Positions 10,991 through 22,399 of a stretch of 64,000 nucleotides of DNA are shown here, one piece after another; the stretch's first letter is position 1; each line of letters opens with the position of its first letter. The DNA is taken from positions 59,586,769-59,650,768 of the forward strand of contig CAMZMU010000063.1 in assembly GCA_947311845.1 (NCBI GenBank), read 5' to 3'. The translations under genes and the position numbers were made by a program. Source of the DNA: Poa pratensis. Its lineage: Eukaryota; Streptophyta; Magnoliopsida; Poales; Poaceae. The notes below the pieces were generated by a model, which was not told the origin of the DNA, did not search any database, and saw only the letters and a list, made by a program, of their open reading frames with translations.

Positions 10991-12458
10991 TATTTATTGT
11001 AATATTGTGTTGCTAATATCTTGTCGTTTGAGGATATATTATCATGATATTGTGGTTGTTGTGTTGGACTAATCTTCGGTTGTTTGGACTTGTAAATGAT
11101 GAAACTTGATTAAATGAAACACCCCTCCAAACAACGATAGGGTCAGTCCATAGTGCCGCCAATCTGAACTTTGAAAAGTAGGACCATCATCGTCTCATGG
11201 AGGACCGTGACCTAGTAGGTTGTTAAGCCCCTTTTGTGCCATCCATTGGGTGCAGTCATTCGGTTGTGCTGTTCGAGGGTAGTGGTCGACAGGCACGGGT
11301 TCGACTGTGATAGGGAGTCCGGAGCTAGGCATACCCGGTAGCGCCGGGGATGTGCCGAATTTACTTGCCCGTTGTACCATGCGTATAGGGTGGTGCAGGA
11401 GAGTGTCTAAGCAAGTGGACCGTAATGTAAGTGTATTTTGCTTAGTACGACTTTGGCGTGACAACCTAAAGTGCCGGCTAAGTAAGGTGCATTTTGATAG
11501 TTGGAAATGCAACCTCTCGAGAGTGTCAACCTAGCAAGCTAGCCTCGTTCCTGGGATATGGAACAACAGTTCAGTGTCGGTCACACTGTGTGTCTTTGTC
11601 GTGTTCGGAGTTTAAACTTAAGATTTGTTTGAAAGAATTAATGAACGACCTGACCTCACGTAATAAACAATAAGATGATGCAGGGAATGTTACTTGAGAT
11701 GACAAATGTGATAAGGCCAGTGGGCCTAGCAGTGCTGACAGGTGTAATGAGCCTTGTGAGGCTAGAGGCCAGTGGGCCTAGCTGTGTTGATATGAGTGGT
11801 TGTGTTACTTGGTACCAACTGGTACACTCGATTATACTCGTCACAGGTAATTTCTTTGTATGATCGCCAGTATACGATCCAACCCCACCTGGCTTGGACT
11901 CTGCACTGGTGGTACCCCTTTGTTTGCTATGCTATGATTTGCTGGTGATGCCATGCTACCTTTATGTTATTATATTGATCTACCTAGAGTAGACACTTGC
12001 CATGTTGTAGGATTTTATTCCCAATGTATATCTTGTTGCATGATTGTTGAATTATTTGTAGTGAGTGGCGATTCTTGCTGAGTGCATACAAATGTACTCA
12101 CGGGCCTTGTGATTGTGGCCAGATATTGGCGAGGAATCATCTTCTACCTTAGCAAGGATTTGGAGCAAGAGCGTGCTAGGATCAGTAACCCAGCCAGATG
12201 CTTGTGGAGTGGAGCTGCTCCAAGCCGTTGCCTTAGCCGTCTTCCGCTGCCAGTTAAACTCTGTCCTAAGCAATGCTTGGCTTGATATTTCTGTCATGCC
12301 TTGATGGCCTTGTAAACCATTTGTTGCACTTCTGGTGCCTGATTGTGTAATGATTTCCATTATGTTGCACTGTCGTGACGTGCGGCCAGATATCTTGGGC
12401 TGGCACACGGGACGACCGCCTCTCTGGTGATATGTGCCAGGGAGGGGTGCCACAGACG

Positions 12459-12475
12459 TGGTATCAGAGCACCAG
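12459..12475 (+). other. Primer binding site of the LARD element
   Basis: TGGTATCAGAGCACCAG lies 4 bp after the 5' LTR end and fits initiator tRNA-Met priming at its first twelve bases. Confidence 0.85.
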
Positions 12476-12773
12476 GCTGGCTGTAGACTACCCTAGCATG
12501 GAAAACCCCGCCTTACTTTTGCCCGATAGTGAGCCCGATGGATTTAACCCATCTCCGCCTAACCGGCATGGCTGGTGTTGGTCCACAGTAAGGTGCAGTA
12601 GGACGTGTCCCATTCCCTGAGAGAGACTCGCCGGTTTCTTCCAAGAGAAGGAGCCGACACAACCCAGCTTATATGAGACCCCAGTCCTAGCTGCCATTTA
12701 TCCCCACCCTCGCCTGCTATCCTGGGCAACCCAACTCTATCGAAGTAGAATTCCGCTGAGAAACCTTGCCCTC

Positions 12774-13578
12774 ATGTATTGCCCCAGTCCCAAAGCTCCG
12801 AGTGAACCGCCGGTGATCCTCTCTTTCCTCCTAGAAACCACTGTCGATGATCACCTCGGCTTTCCACTGATCCTTAGAAAAGTCTGTGATCTCCTCGGTT
12901 GCCATGCTCGCCCTCGTTATGTTGTGTTCAGAAGTTCAGTCCCATTTCCTGGGGGTGAATTTCGAGCAGACGTACACATCTGTCCATACCCTTCAGGCCC
13001 GAAGCAGCCCTACGTGATCCGTGGTAGGAACATGCCTACTCTGAGTCAAACCATCCAGAAAGCAGCCTGGGAAGGCCTCGCTCGTCTCCGACACTCGGAA
13101 CCGGCAATAGCGCAAAGTCGAGCGTTCCGCTTTTTCCCCAGCTAGGCCCCTGCCTGGTGCAGAGTTGATCCAAACCTCAACCAACGAAGAAGCCGACCCC
13201 GCCATGATCAGCACCGTCGCCTACGGAGTTGCAATGTCGACGCTCTGCGATTCCCTGTTGGAAGAACTCATGGCCACTAGGCGCAACCTTAGCCACGTTA
13301 GCCTACGTCTTAAGGAATCGAGGAACCTTTCCTCCCTCCTACAAGATCGGAGTCAGGAGCTCCCAATCCCGGGCAATGCGCCAGGACCCCATCTCCATGC
13401 CGTCCCGACAGAAGCAGAAACTACAGTTCGCCAGTTCATCGAAGCACGGGGTGCGGTACCCGAAGGCGTGCCTGCAATTCCCCACCCGCGGGAGATGGAG
13501 ATGTGGACACCACTCTTCGTCTCGGCCGCGCTCCACCGACTACCAGAGGCCGTCAAGCGGAGTAGAACCCATGGTTAG
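12774..13578 (+). pseudogene. Sense ORF of the LARD interior, frameshifted, unknown function
   Basis: Frame one (12774-13145) ends in ...RAFRFFPS; a second frame then carries on with plausible protein from about 13143 (RPLPGAEL...) to 13578. Read with one shift near 13140 it would give roughly 265 residues. The first part has a repeated-looking alpha/beta pattern ending with an Ala-rich helix (QKAAWEGLARLRH) and an RFFP motif; I recall similar ORFs in grass retroelement interiors but cannot name the domain. The second part looks helical (LLEELMATRRNLSHV). There is no gag zinc knuckle or enzyme motif. Its position right after the primer site is where gag would lie. Confidence 0.45.
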
Positions 13579-13652
13579 TTAGCCTGAGTGGCGCTTGTAT
13601 GTGGTAGGTGAGAATCAGTGAGGTTGTTTGTTTTTCTTCACTAGTACAGAAA

Positions 13653-13850
13653 AGCTATTCTGTGGCGCACCATTTTTCTATTCTGTGGCGCATGGGTGGT
13701 GCGCCACAGAATAGTCGCCACTAAATAAGCTATTCTGTGGCGCACCACCCGGTGCGCCACAGAATAGTGGCTATTCTGTGGCGCACCCCATTCACCATGC
13801 GCCACAGAATAGGGTGCGCCACAGAATAGTTCTGGGTGCGCCACAGAATT
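13653..13850. repeat. CACTA subterminal repeats, left side
   Basis: Nine copies of TTCTGTGGCGCA in both orientations, several forming hairpins (for example 13729-13765). Such repeats are the usual transposase-binding zones of CACTA elements. Confidence 0.9.
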
Positions 13851-14017
13851 ACTGTGCCGTATTGTACCCGTATACTACCAGAATACAAATACCAGTAACC
13901 AGAATACAAATACCAGTATAATACCAGAATACATGTATATTTCATATTTACACAGATATATACAAACACATTACTAATATATGTCTCATCACAAGTTGAT
14001 ACAAAAGTGCCGAAGTT

Positions 14018-15735
14018 TTACACAAGTGTTGAGATATATACAAAAGTTAATCGATCGTTGCACACGTTACAAATGAAGTGTTCACCGCCTACACTAGGAT
14101 CGAATAGATTACATCTCGGCGTTGACGGTGAGCAAAAGCGGGAGCACGACGATCTCATGTAGCGAGCGGTGCGAGCGGCGCCGGGAATGGTTTGCCGTCT
14201 TTCTTCGTCATCCACGCCCTGTTGTCCTTCTGCAACTTTAGGCGTTCTTCGATTTCTCTCTGATGCAACCCTGTAGATGGAGATAGATATAAGTGGATAA
14301 AATAGAGTATGTATGTGTGCATGTGTAAGGTTTTCTTTTATAATACATCCTATCTACCTCGTCGGGAGCAATGGAAGGTCCCCCTGTTGTGATAACATTT
14401 CCGACGATGACTTCCGATAACTTGGTCTTGATGCATTGGAAATCTTTTCTAAGATCCATATCGGACTTGCGTCTGTCATATTCGACCCATGTTTGTAAAG
14501 CAGATGGCAAACCACATTGCGCTCCATCTCGGATAATCATGTTAATATGACGGAGGGCGTAGAAGGCATCCATCTCGCTGCCCGACTGCTCCTTGAGGCA
14601 AGAGAACTCGGTGATATGCTTGAACCGGCGCAACTTATTATCAATTAATTGTGGTTGCGCGGTGCTTTCGAAGACGCCTCCCTTTTGGTGGTAGCCGTGA
14701 AGAGCTGATTGAGGACAGCAATTATGTTGGCATACCTTTTCGTAGTACTACTACCTGAGTCAAAATAAGTGGCATGGTAATGGCTCGGGTGTAGGATGAT
14801 GAGGACGCAGTACTTGTCCCTGCTCAACACAATTTAAATGAGATGATGATCAGAAACATGCATGCATTGAACTCGGAAAGGCACAAGATACGGCGGCGAG
14901 CGGATGTGTACTTACTCGGGAAAGAAAGGCACAAGAAGGCAATTCTTTTGCTGGTTTTGCAACATGAACCTCTCGAGGTACTCAACTGCGCTGGTCCGTG
15001 TCACAGATCCTTGCACCAGCTGGCTGTCACGCATGTAGTAGGGATCCGCTACCGCGACATGCGAGAGATTATCTCTGTGGATAGTCATGGCCTCATTGAG
15101 CGCGTATAGGCGGACCAAGTTATAGTTGAGCCGCTGCTGGTTAAATAGATTGAACACGTCCTCGTATGCTACTAAGAACAGATCCGCGGGGTGTTCACCG
15201 ACGACCATATTGTACACTCCTCAGAATTTAAAAAGTCCTTAAATACCTCGAACTCTTCTAAGGTGATGTGAGGCTCGCCTGTACTAATCTCCTCCCAGCT
15301 CTTCTTCTTATGAATCTTCGCCTTCACCCGGCATTTCCAGCTGCTCAAGGCGGTGCTCATCTTCGTGGTGGCGTAATTATCCACATTTTTGGGTTTAGGG
15401 TTCGGGAAGGTGTATCGTCGGTGAACCCTCCTGAGCAGGTGTTCGAGCAAAGCCGCATTCTCTTCGCTTCTAATGTCAGACGTGTTGATCGACACGCCTT
15501 CTCGGAGGATGCACCCTAGTTGCATGCTGTACCCTCGTGCAACGTGCTTAGGCTCCAACGGCATGCCACTTGGACTGACCTCCGTGATCACGTCCGTGAC
15601 ATTGTCCACCGACTGCACTTTACGCGGTTTAGTCCTTGCCCTCCACCTTATTCTGTGGCGCATCTTTATAGGTGCGCCACAGAAGCTTATTCTGTGGCGC
15701 ACGGCTATAAGGTGCGCCACAGAATAAGCTTCCAT
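14018..15735 (-). pseudogene. Ulp1-like peptidase remnant carried by the CACTA element
   Basis: Minus-strand frames succeed one another: 15735-15172 (with ARGYSMQLGCILREG and a basic KCRVKAKIHKKKSWEEI region), 15217-14912 (ADPYYMRDSQLV), 14830-14645 (KYCVLIILHPSHYHATYFDSG) and 14633-14238 (MDAFYALRHINMIIRDG). From memory these match the C-terminal Ulp1-like proteins found in grass CACTA elements. In active Ulp1 proteases a His-Asp-Cys set does the cleavage; here the Asp region (YFDSG) is visible, but the His usually ahead of the VL strand and the Cys near FYALRH are not evident. Frame changes between the pieces may be introns or damage. The first residues of the 15735 frame are only translated subterminal repeats. 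Confidence 0.65.
15647..15730. repeat. CACTA subterminal repeats, right side
   Basis: Four copies of TTCTGTGGCGCA or its complement in two hairpin pairs. Confidence 0.88.
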
Positions 15736-16188
15736 AGAATTGGCTTTTCCTACTAGTGCTTGTGTTGGCTTGTAATGTAAGGTTTGTTGTATGCTTTCTG
15801 GTTGATGTCGAAGCAGCCCAGAATAGAACTTGGTGTTCTTATTCTCTTGTTAACCGGTATGGTTGAAATGATTATGCCATACCACTGCAAATGTTCTGTG
15901 CCATAAAATGCAGGGTTATTTTCTAAAAATATATTTTCTCAGTGTAGCCAGTTCTCCTATCTGTATGCTAGTACCTCTGCAATTCTTTCTATGCTGCAAG
16001 ACCAGATTTGTGGCAGCTGAGAAAAAGTTCAGAAATGCAAATCTTGTTCCAGTTCGTCAGAAGAGACAAATTTGATACATCCACTAAGATCAGTACAGAA
16101 GGGAAATTTCAGAATCAAAGGATACAAGTTCTACCCCAACGTAGAACACTAAAACTACTCAGTGCGGATGCAAGGCAGCCCGGAAATT

Positions 16189-16551
16189 CTACTCCCTCTC
16201 ACGCTCCACGGCGTCACTAGAACACGAGCCAGGCTCACCCGATGTCGTGTCGCGAACCGCGCGACGGCGACGAACGGCTCGAGCGGCCTGCTCACCTCCA
16301 GCCGGAAGAACAGCCACCGGCGGCGCAGCTTGCCCCTCCACCGCAGCCTGCTCCTCCGCCGCAACACCACCACCAGTGCCCGACCACCAATTGAACAGGC
16401 CAAGGATCAAGACGACCACCGCCGCTAGTAGCAGCGCGGTCACCACCGAAGACGAGATTCCGAAGAGCACGACGATGATAACATGCTCGATGAAGCCCGC
16501 CCCCTCCAGCATCTCGTGGTAGGCTTTGAAGAAATCGTGAATAAAGCTCAT
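16189..16551 (-). CDS. Antisense ORF in the LARD interior, predicted single-pass membrane protein
   Basis: From ATG 16551 (MSFIHDFFKAYHEML) the minus strand encodes 120 aa. Residues of about 22-56 are a strong hydrophobic segment (VIIVVLFGISSSVVTALL then AAVVVLILGLF), followed by NWWSG, a Gly/Ala/Glu-rich stretch and an Arg-rich tail. The open frame extends upstream to 16860, but that part is Ser-rich low-complexity and lies before a TATA-like box at 16591-16596, so I chose the internal start. It is opposite to the element's own transcription and sits between the CACTA insertion and the 3' LTR. Antisense ORFs near the 3' LTR are known from Tat-lineage gypsy elements such as Grande; whether this is the same thing or a captured host gene is unknown. 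No family recognised. Confidence 0.45.
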   Translation of the reverse strand: MSFIHDFFKAYHEMLEGAGFIEHVIIVVLFGISSSVVTALLLAAVVVLILGLFNWWSGTGGGVAAEEQAAVEGQAAPPVAVLPAGGEQAARAVRRRRAVRDTTSGEPGSCSSDAVERERE

Positions 16552-16590
16552 GGTTGGGATGATGATGAGAAGAATTTCGGAGATTTCTGA

Positions 16591-16596
16591 TTTATA
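16591..16596 (-). promoter_or_regulatory. TATA-like box of the antisense ORF
   Basis: On the minus strand, GGCTATAAATC lies about 40 bp before ATG 16551, which would leave a very short leader. Confidence 0.4.
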
Positions 16597-17498
16597 GCCG
16601 GAGCTCGGATGCCACGCCTCGGCACCGCATTGCGCGGGAAAAGGGAAAGAATCGCTAGCAGTGCTCGCCCGATGGCGCGAAACCGTCGAGGCTTTGTTCC
16701 CCAAAGCCGTGATGGCCGCTGCATCGACGGACCGCACGCGCAGCAGAGCCGCATTGGAGTGCTCTGCGCACTGAGAAACCGCCGTGTGCAGAGCGAGAGA
16801 GAGCGAGGAAGAAGAAGAGAGAAAGGAAGAAGGAGACTGCCAGGTGGACCCCGGTCCCACATGTCAGTGAGTAAGCCGATAGCCTTCGTGTGCGTCTATC
16901 CTTTATTCGAGACCGTATATCTCGACTTTCCAGTATCTTTTAGGGAAAAACCCTTGCAAAATGATTTTTGGAATAACCCTATTCCACAGTGTCTGTGAGC
17001 CAATTATTGGTGACACAGATAATTTTATTTTAAAAAGAAACCCTGTTATTTTTTTTCAAAACCTGTGTATGCATGAAAATGAATATACAACTTTTCTAAA
17101 ATAAAACCGTAAACTTTTGTTTTCCCAAACTTGTGGTAATAATTTGCCCAAAATAAATCCTTGGTTGTTGGTTGATAGTTTGGTTGTAGACCTTGTTTGA
17201 TCTTGCCATGTTTATGTCTGCTTGAGCAAAACTGTAGATTTAATTTTTAATAAACATGCTAGTAGATCCTATGTTGATTGATTGTGTGAGCCCCTGCCAT
17301 GACATCTTTAAATGCATTGAATATGGTAGAAATATCATACTTTTAAAATGTATGATTTTAATAAAAAATCATGTTGTGTGCCGATCTGTTTGGATGTCAA
17401 ATCCTGTTATTTTGTAGAAAAAGTTTTAATTGGGGTATAAATGGATCGTTCAAGAATTATCTTGTATAACCCCCTTAATCTCGAGGACGAGATTCTTT

Positions 17499-17513
17499 TA
17501 AGGGGGGCAGGTC
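17499..17513 (+). other. Polypurine tract of the LARD element
   Basis: AAAGGGGGGCAGGTC-like purine run directly before the 3' LTR start at 17514. Confidence 0.8.
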
Positions 17514-18890
17514 TGTAACACCCCGAAAATTCAAACCTAATTTTAGTGGTGTTTTATGACACCTGAAAAACTTTTCCCTTTTCCTAGATATTTCTTCAAA
17601 TTCTCTGGGGATGAGTTGACTTGGGAATTGCTCTCTCAAGAATTTCCCAGTGATCCACGAACCACTCCAACACCCGTGATAATTTTGATGCTTAGGTTTT
17701 CTCCTGAAAAACCCTAGCCCTAATTATTAAACCTTTTAGACCCTTTTCTCCACCTACCAAAGGGAAGCCTATTTCCCTCGCTAAAGAAATTCCACTGAAA
17801 ATACAAGAGGATTCTCATATCCATATAAAGACAATCCATGCAGAAATATTGCATACTTCAATGCAATACTTCCAAGTTGGGCTTTATTTTCCAAAGTGCC
17901 ATTTCTGATCCAGAGATGTTTGATTCAAGCTAGGCACCTCCATAAATTCTGATAAATTCAGGGGATGAATAATTTTCTATTCCCAACACTTCTCCTTTTG
18001 GGACCAAAATTATTTGGTCAACCTATTTACCACTTCCTTTGTAAGTCCGAAATGGTGCCCTTTTGGGATCTTCAAGCAAACCTATACCTAGACAAATCCT
18101 ATGACCAGGAGACTTGGTCACATTGACCACATGGTCCATAGACACATATATCCAGAAAATCACCCCATGGTGAAGTGTGAGAAATCACTTGGCCATGACC
18201 TTGCCATTGTGTCCATTTTTGGACATCTTGTCGAAACCCAATTTTCCAGTAGCCAAATGATCTCAAACTTCTTGGACACACCCCTTGTACCAAATAAACC
18301 CAGTGGTGAAAATTTGGGATCATTTGGACCAACTTTTTCTTGCAGAACATCCATCGAACACCTTCTGCCATCTTCGAAACCCGAAAATGTTTACACATAA
18401 AATCTTCTCCAAATGGCATGAAACTTGACCACATTGCTCAGCTACCAGCACAACATCACCAGTCAAAATCCTAGCTCCATTGGGATAGTGGAAGTCCTTT
18501 TTCCTTTCATCGAACACCTTGTGTGCGTTTGAATTTCGAAAAACTTTGTGTTGCCAAGTGTGGAGTCTTTGCGGGTGAACTTTGTATTAGCATAAGCCTC
18601 GTCCTTAGCAACCCTTGGGTACCTTTCTTTTTCTTTTTCGTGCCCTAAATCATCGGGAACGCGATGATGCCGCTTGCGTCGCGCTCTGGACATGACGGTA
18701 TCGGCATGACCCTGTGCAACCCCAGCCCCCCTGCCTTATCCCTTGCTGCAGTAGACCACGTGCGCCCCTGTGCGTCCAGCTCGACCCTCCTATCCTCCCC
18801 CTCCTTCTTATCTCCTCCCTGTGGCAAGGAGACGTCACCCATGACCTCAACGCCATCAATGGCCACCACCTACTTCTCCTCCTCTCCCTC

Positions 18891-18898
18891 TATATAAG
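18891..18898 (+). promoter_or_regulatory. TATA box of the 3' LARD LTR
   Basis: Same TATATAAG and context as in the 5' LTR. From here transcription would read out of the element into R. Confidence 0.65.
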
Positions 18899-19975
18899 GC
18901 CACCTCCGAGCAGCCCAGCCAACCCTAGCCATTCACAATCCTCTCCTCTCCTCTCCTCATCCACTCTCCATTCAGTTCCCAAGACTGAGGAAGAGCCACA
19001 CAAAATCCTCCACAAAATCTTGCCCACCATGGCCAGTATGGCCGGAGCTCGGGCAAGCTCGTGGGAGGCCTCCCCCGCCTTCGGTTCCACCTCCCCTGGC
19101 CGCGGCACGCCGCCCCGGGCCCGTCCCCGCCGCCGGCCGGCCTCCCGCCGCCCTCCTTGGCCATCCCCTCTGTTTCTTCTTATTTTTCTAGCGAACCGTT
19201 TTCTGGCCTAGCCCTGTGCAGTAGCAAGCAGGCCTGCCAGCGGCCCAGCCAGGCCCAGCGCGCGCGCGAGGCGCACGACGGCCCATATGTGGCCCAGTTC
19301 GCGCGGCCGACGGCCCGCGCTGTTTTTTTTCTCGCGGAACTTTTTCTTTTCCTGCTGGACAGATTTTCAAACGTCAATATCTTTTACACCGTAGCTCCGT
19401 TTTCGGTGATTCAAATTTCTAAATCTTCGTCTCGATGATATCCATCCGTTGGTACTGGTTTGGTTATTTTTGAATTTTTTTATTTCGTTGACTTTATTTA
19501 ACACGATGTTTACCGTTCCGGGTTTAATCGTTTTTCGAGTTTCCGACGCGCGACGACACCGAGACCTCCCGGATCATTTTGGAACCCGTCTCCTAAGGCA
19601 AGCTAACCCCTTGCTATGAGCAGTTCAGCAGTGTTTGCTTGTTTATTTGCTTATTGCCATGACGTGTGCTTTATATTTTCGTCGGTGTACTGTTATATCT
19701 ATGCATGTATGTTTGTTGATCGTGTTTAATATGAAACTTGTAATATTGCTCCTGCCAGGTTGCATATCATGTTGCATATTTATTTATCGTACCTGCTTGG
19801 TTATATTATGTATTGATAATATTTATCAAACACACATCATTCCTGAGACAATGGACTGGGGAAACCGCCGCCGTCTCTCTAAAACATTAACGTTGATCTG
19901 TGGTGGCGCTGGTCGGAGGTATCTCTGCCGTAGTCACCCGATCGACGCAAACCAACTGTGCTATATCTTGTAGTT

Positions 19976-20172
19976 GATCCGAGATGGCGCTGGTCGGAGG
20001 TAGCTCCGTCACAGTCGTCCGATTGACGCTATTTTCTTTTTAGTCAGACGAGATGGCGCTGGTCGGAGGTAGCTCCGCCACAGTCGTCTGATTGACGCTA
20101 TTTTCTTTTATAGTCAGACGAGATGGCGCTGGTCAGAGGTAGCTCCGCCACAGTCGTCCGATTGACGCTTTT
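19976..20172 (+). repeat. 70-bp tandem repeat in the 3' LARD LTR
   Basis: Same array as 10791-10990, with one unit a base or so shorter. Confidence 0.88.
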
Positions 20173-21644
20173 TGACTATTTATTGTAATATTGTGTTGCT
20201 AATATCTTGTCGTTTGAGGATATATTATTATGATATTGTGGTTGTTGTGTTGGACTAATCCTCGGTTGTTTGGACTTGTGAATGATGAAACTTGATTAAA
20301 TGAAACACCCCTCCAAACAACGATAGGGTCAGTCCATAGTGTCGCCAATCTAAACTTTGAAAAGCAGGAGCATCGTAGTCTCATGGAGGACCGTGACCTA
20401 GTAGGTTGTTAAGCCCCTTTTGTGCCATCCATTGGGCACAGTCGTTCGGTTGTGCTGTCCGAGGGTAGTGGTCGACAGGCACGGGTTCGTCTATGATAGG
20501 GAGTCCGGACCTAGGCATACCCGGTAGCGCCGGGGGATGTGCCGGATTTACTTGCCCGTTGTACCATGCGTATAGGGTGGTGCAGGAGAGTGTCTTAGCA
20601 AGTGGACGTCATGTAAGTGTATTTTGCTAAGTACGACTTTGGCGTGACAACCTAAAGTGCGGCTAAGTAAGGTGCATTTTGATAGTTGGAAATGCAACCT
20701 CTCGAGAGTGTCAACCTAGCAAGCTAGCCTCGTTCCTGGGATATGGAACAACAGTTCAGTGTCGGTCACACTGTGTGTCTTTGTCGTGTCCGGAGGTTAA
20801 ACTTAAGATTTGTTTGAAAGAATTAATGAACGACCTGATCTCACGTAATACACAATAAGATGATGCAGGGAATGTTACTTGAGATGAAAAATGTGATAAG
20901 GCCAGTGGGCCTAGCAGTGCTGACAGGTGTAATGAGCCTTGTGAGGCTAGAGGCCAGTGGGCCTAGCTGTGTTGATATGAGTGGTTATGTTACTTGGTAC
21001 CAACTGGTACACTCGATTATACTCGTCACAGGTAATTTCTTTGTATGATTGCCAGTATACGATCCAACCCCACCTGGCTTGGACTCTACACTGGTAGTAC
21101 CCCTTTGTTTGCTATGCTATGATTTGCTGGTGATGCCATGCTACCTTTATGTTATTATATTGATCTACCTAGAGTAGACACTTGCCATGTTGTAGGATTT
21201 TATTCCCAATGTATATCTTGTTGCATGATTGTTGGATTATTTGTAGTGAGTGGCGATTCTTGCTGAGTGCATACAAATGTACTTACGGGCCTTGTGATTG
21301 TGGCCAAATATTGGCGAGGAATCATCTTCTACCTTAGCAAGGATTTGGAGCAAGAGCGTGCTAGGATCAGTAGCCCGGCCAGATGCCTGTGGAGTGGAGC
21401 CGCTCCAAGCCGTTGCCTTAGCCGTCTTCCGCTGCCAGTTAGACTCTGTTCTGAGCCATGCTTGGCTTGATATTTCTGTCATGCCTTGATGGCCTTGTAA
21501 ACCATTTGTAGCACTTCTGGTGCCTGATTGTGTAATGATTTTCATTATGTTGCACTGTCGTGACGTGCGGCCAGATATCTTGGGCTGGCGCACGGGACGA
21601 CCGCCTCTCTGGTGATATGTGCCAGGGAGGGGTGTCACAACAAG

Positions 21645-22369
21645 TGAAATAAAGACATCTACCATGTCCTCGTGAGCTTGGTAAACATTGACATAAAGAG
21701 GAGTAATAACAGTTTTGAATAGTTTAAAGGTAGCACATGACAAATTTACTTGGAGTGGCGGTTAAATACCACATATAGGTAGTTATTGTGGACACAGATG
21801 GCATGGGTTTTGGCTCAAGGATTTGAATGCACGAGAAGCATTCCCTCTCAGTATAGGGGTTAAGGCTAGCATGGTCGGGTGGCAAGCACAAGAGTTGAGG
21901 GATACACACAAATATACATGTAATAAGAGCAATCATGCAATCCTCCTTGTAAGCACAAATATTTTAACTCAAGAATGCTAATCTCATTGGCTAACAAGAA
22001 AGAAAGATAAAGGAATAATATTTTTGCATGTAATTCCCTCATTCTACTCAAGTTTTGAAAATATTGTTGCTACTGACCAATACTAAGTTTGCCACAACCA
22101 ATCTAATTTACTTGATGTACCCAAAAGTGACGTCAATACCAATGACAAGATCATCACATAAAGAGGATTGCAGGCTAAAATAAAGTGTACCGAAAGTAAA
22201 GGTGAAACTTCTCATTAATATTCTAAACAAAGACACACTCACCCCAACGGATACATAGATAACTAAAAGAGTGACACTCCACATTGCAAACCATCTTATA
22301 AGATAACTTCTCTACTCATGATATGACCACAGAATTATAAAAACAAAAAGATAAAGATGATACTGGGCA
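21645..22369 (-). other. 3' noncoding part of R, proximal piece
   Basis: No gene. On the minus strand it matches S 3780-4735 in order, including the stretch complementary to 4484-4680. The junction with 8308 across the LARD insertion reads through cleanly when compared with S 4705-4760. Confidence 0.78.
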
Positions 22370-22384
22370 CTCCCCCAAGCTTGG
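22370..22384 (-). other. Internal polypurine-tract-like copy in R
   Basis: On the minus strand, AAGCTTGGGGGAGTG marks the start of R's 3' noncoding block, as the 3706-3779 copies do in S. Confidence 0.6.
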
Positions 22385-22399
22385 AACAAGCCAAAGGAG

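Larger units (their letters stand above)
8309..12454 (+). repeat. 5' LTR of the LARD element
   Basis: This very long LTR carries a TATA box (9681), a GC-rich leader with a short ORF (9814), and 70-bp tandem repeats (10791-10990). Relative to the 3' LTR it has about 80 bp extra near 9950-10030, beside small substitutions. Confidence 0.94.
13639..15758 (-). mobile_element. 2.1-kb non-autonomous CACTA transposon
   Basis: Termini are CACTAGTACAGAAAAGC at the left and, inverted, CACTAGTAGGAAAAGCC at the right; the 3-bp TSD CTT flanks both ends (13636-13638, 15759-15761). Subterminal zones hold inverted and direct copies of TTCTGTGGCGCA: nine in 13653-13850 and four in 15647-15730. The minus strand carries a Ulp1-like gene remnant, while no TNP2-type transposase is present. 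It is inserted in the LARD interior and is therefore younger. Confidence 0.95.
8309..21639 (+). mobile_element. LARD-like non-autonomous LTR retrotransposon, 13.3 kb
   Basis: LTRs of 4146 and 4126 bp (8309-12454, 17514-21639) start TGTAACACCCCG and end in CACA; TSD ACAAG lies at 8304-8308 and 21640-21644. A primer site of the initiator-Met type follows the 5' LTR and a G-rich purine tract precedes the 3' LTR. The 5-kb interior has no gag-pol but has a sense ORF pair (12774-13578), a CACTA insertion, and an antisense ORF (16551-16189). The long LTR and lack of pol fit large retrotransposon derivatives such as Sukkula of barley; the family name is from memory. The stretch before the 3' LTR (CTCGAGGACGAGATTC) is one I associate with gypsy elements. 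Confidence 0.93.
17514..21639 (+). repeat. 3' LTR of the LARD element
   Basis: It is 4126 bp and pairs with 8309-12454. TATA box at 18891-18898; tandem repeats at 19976-20172. Compared with the 5' LTR it lacks about 80 bp in the GC-rich leader and has a short extra GC-rich piece near 19300. Confidence 0.94.

Noticed and set aside
18714..19211. 165-codon open frame in the 3' LARD LTR, with counterparts at 9680-10205
   Set aside because: GC-rich LTR leader open in several frames on both strands, without protein motifs; only the part after ATG 19029 (9814 in the other LTR) is a possible short leader ORF.
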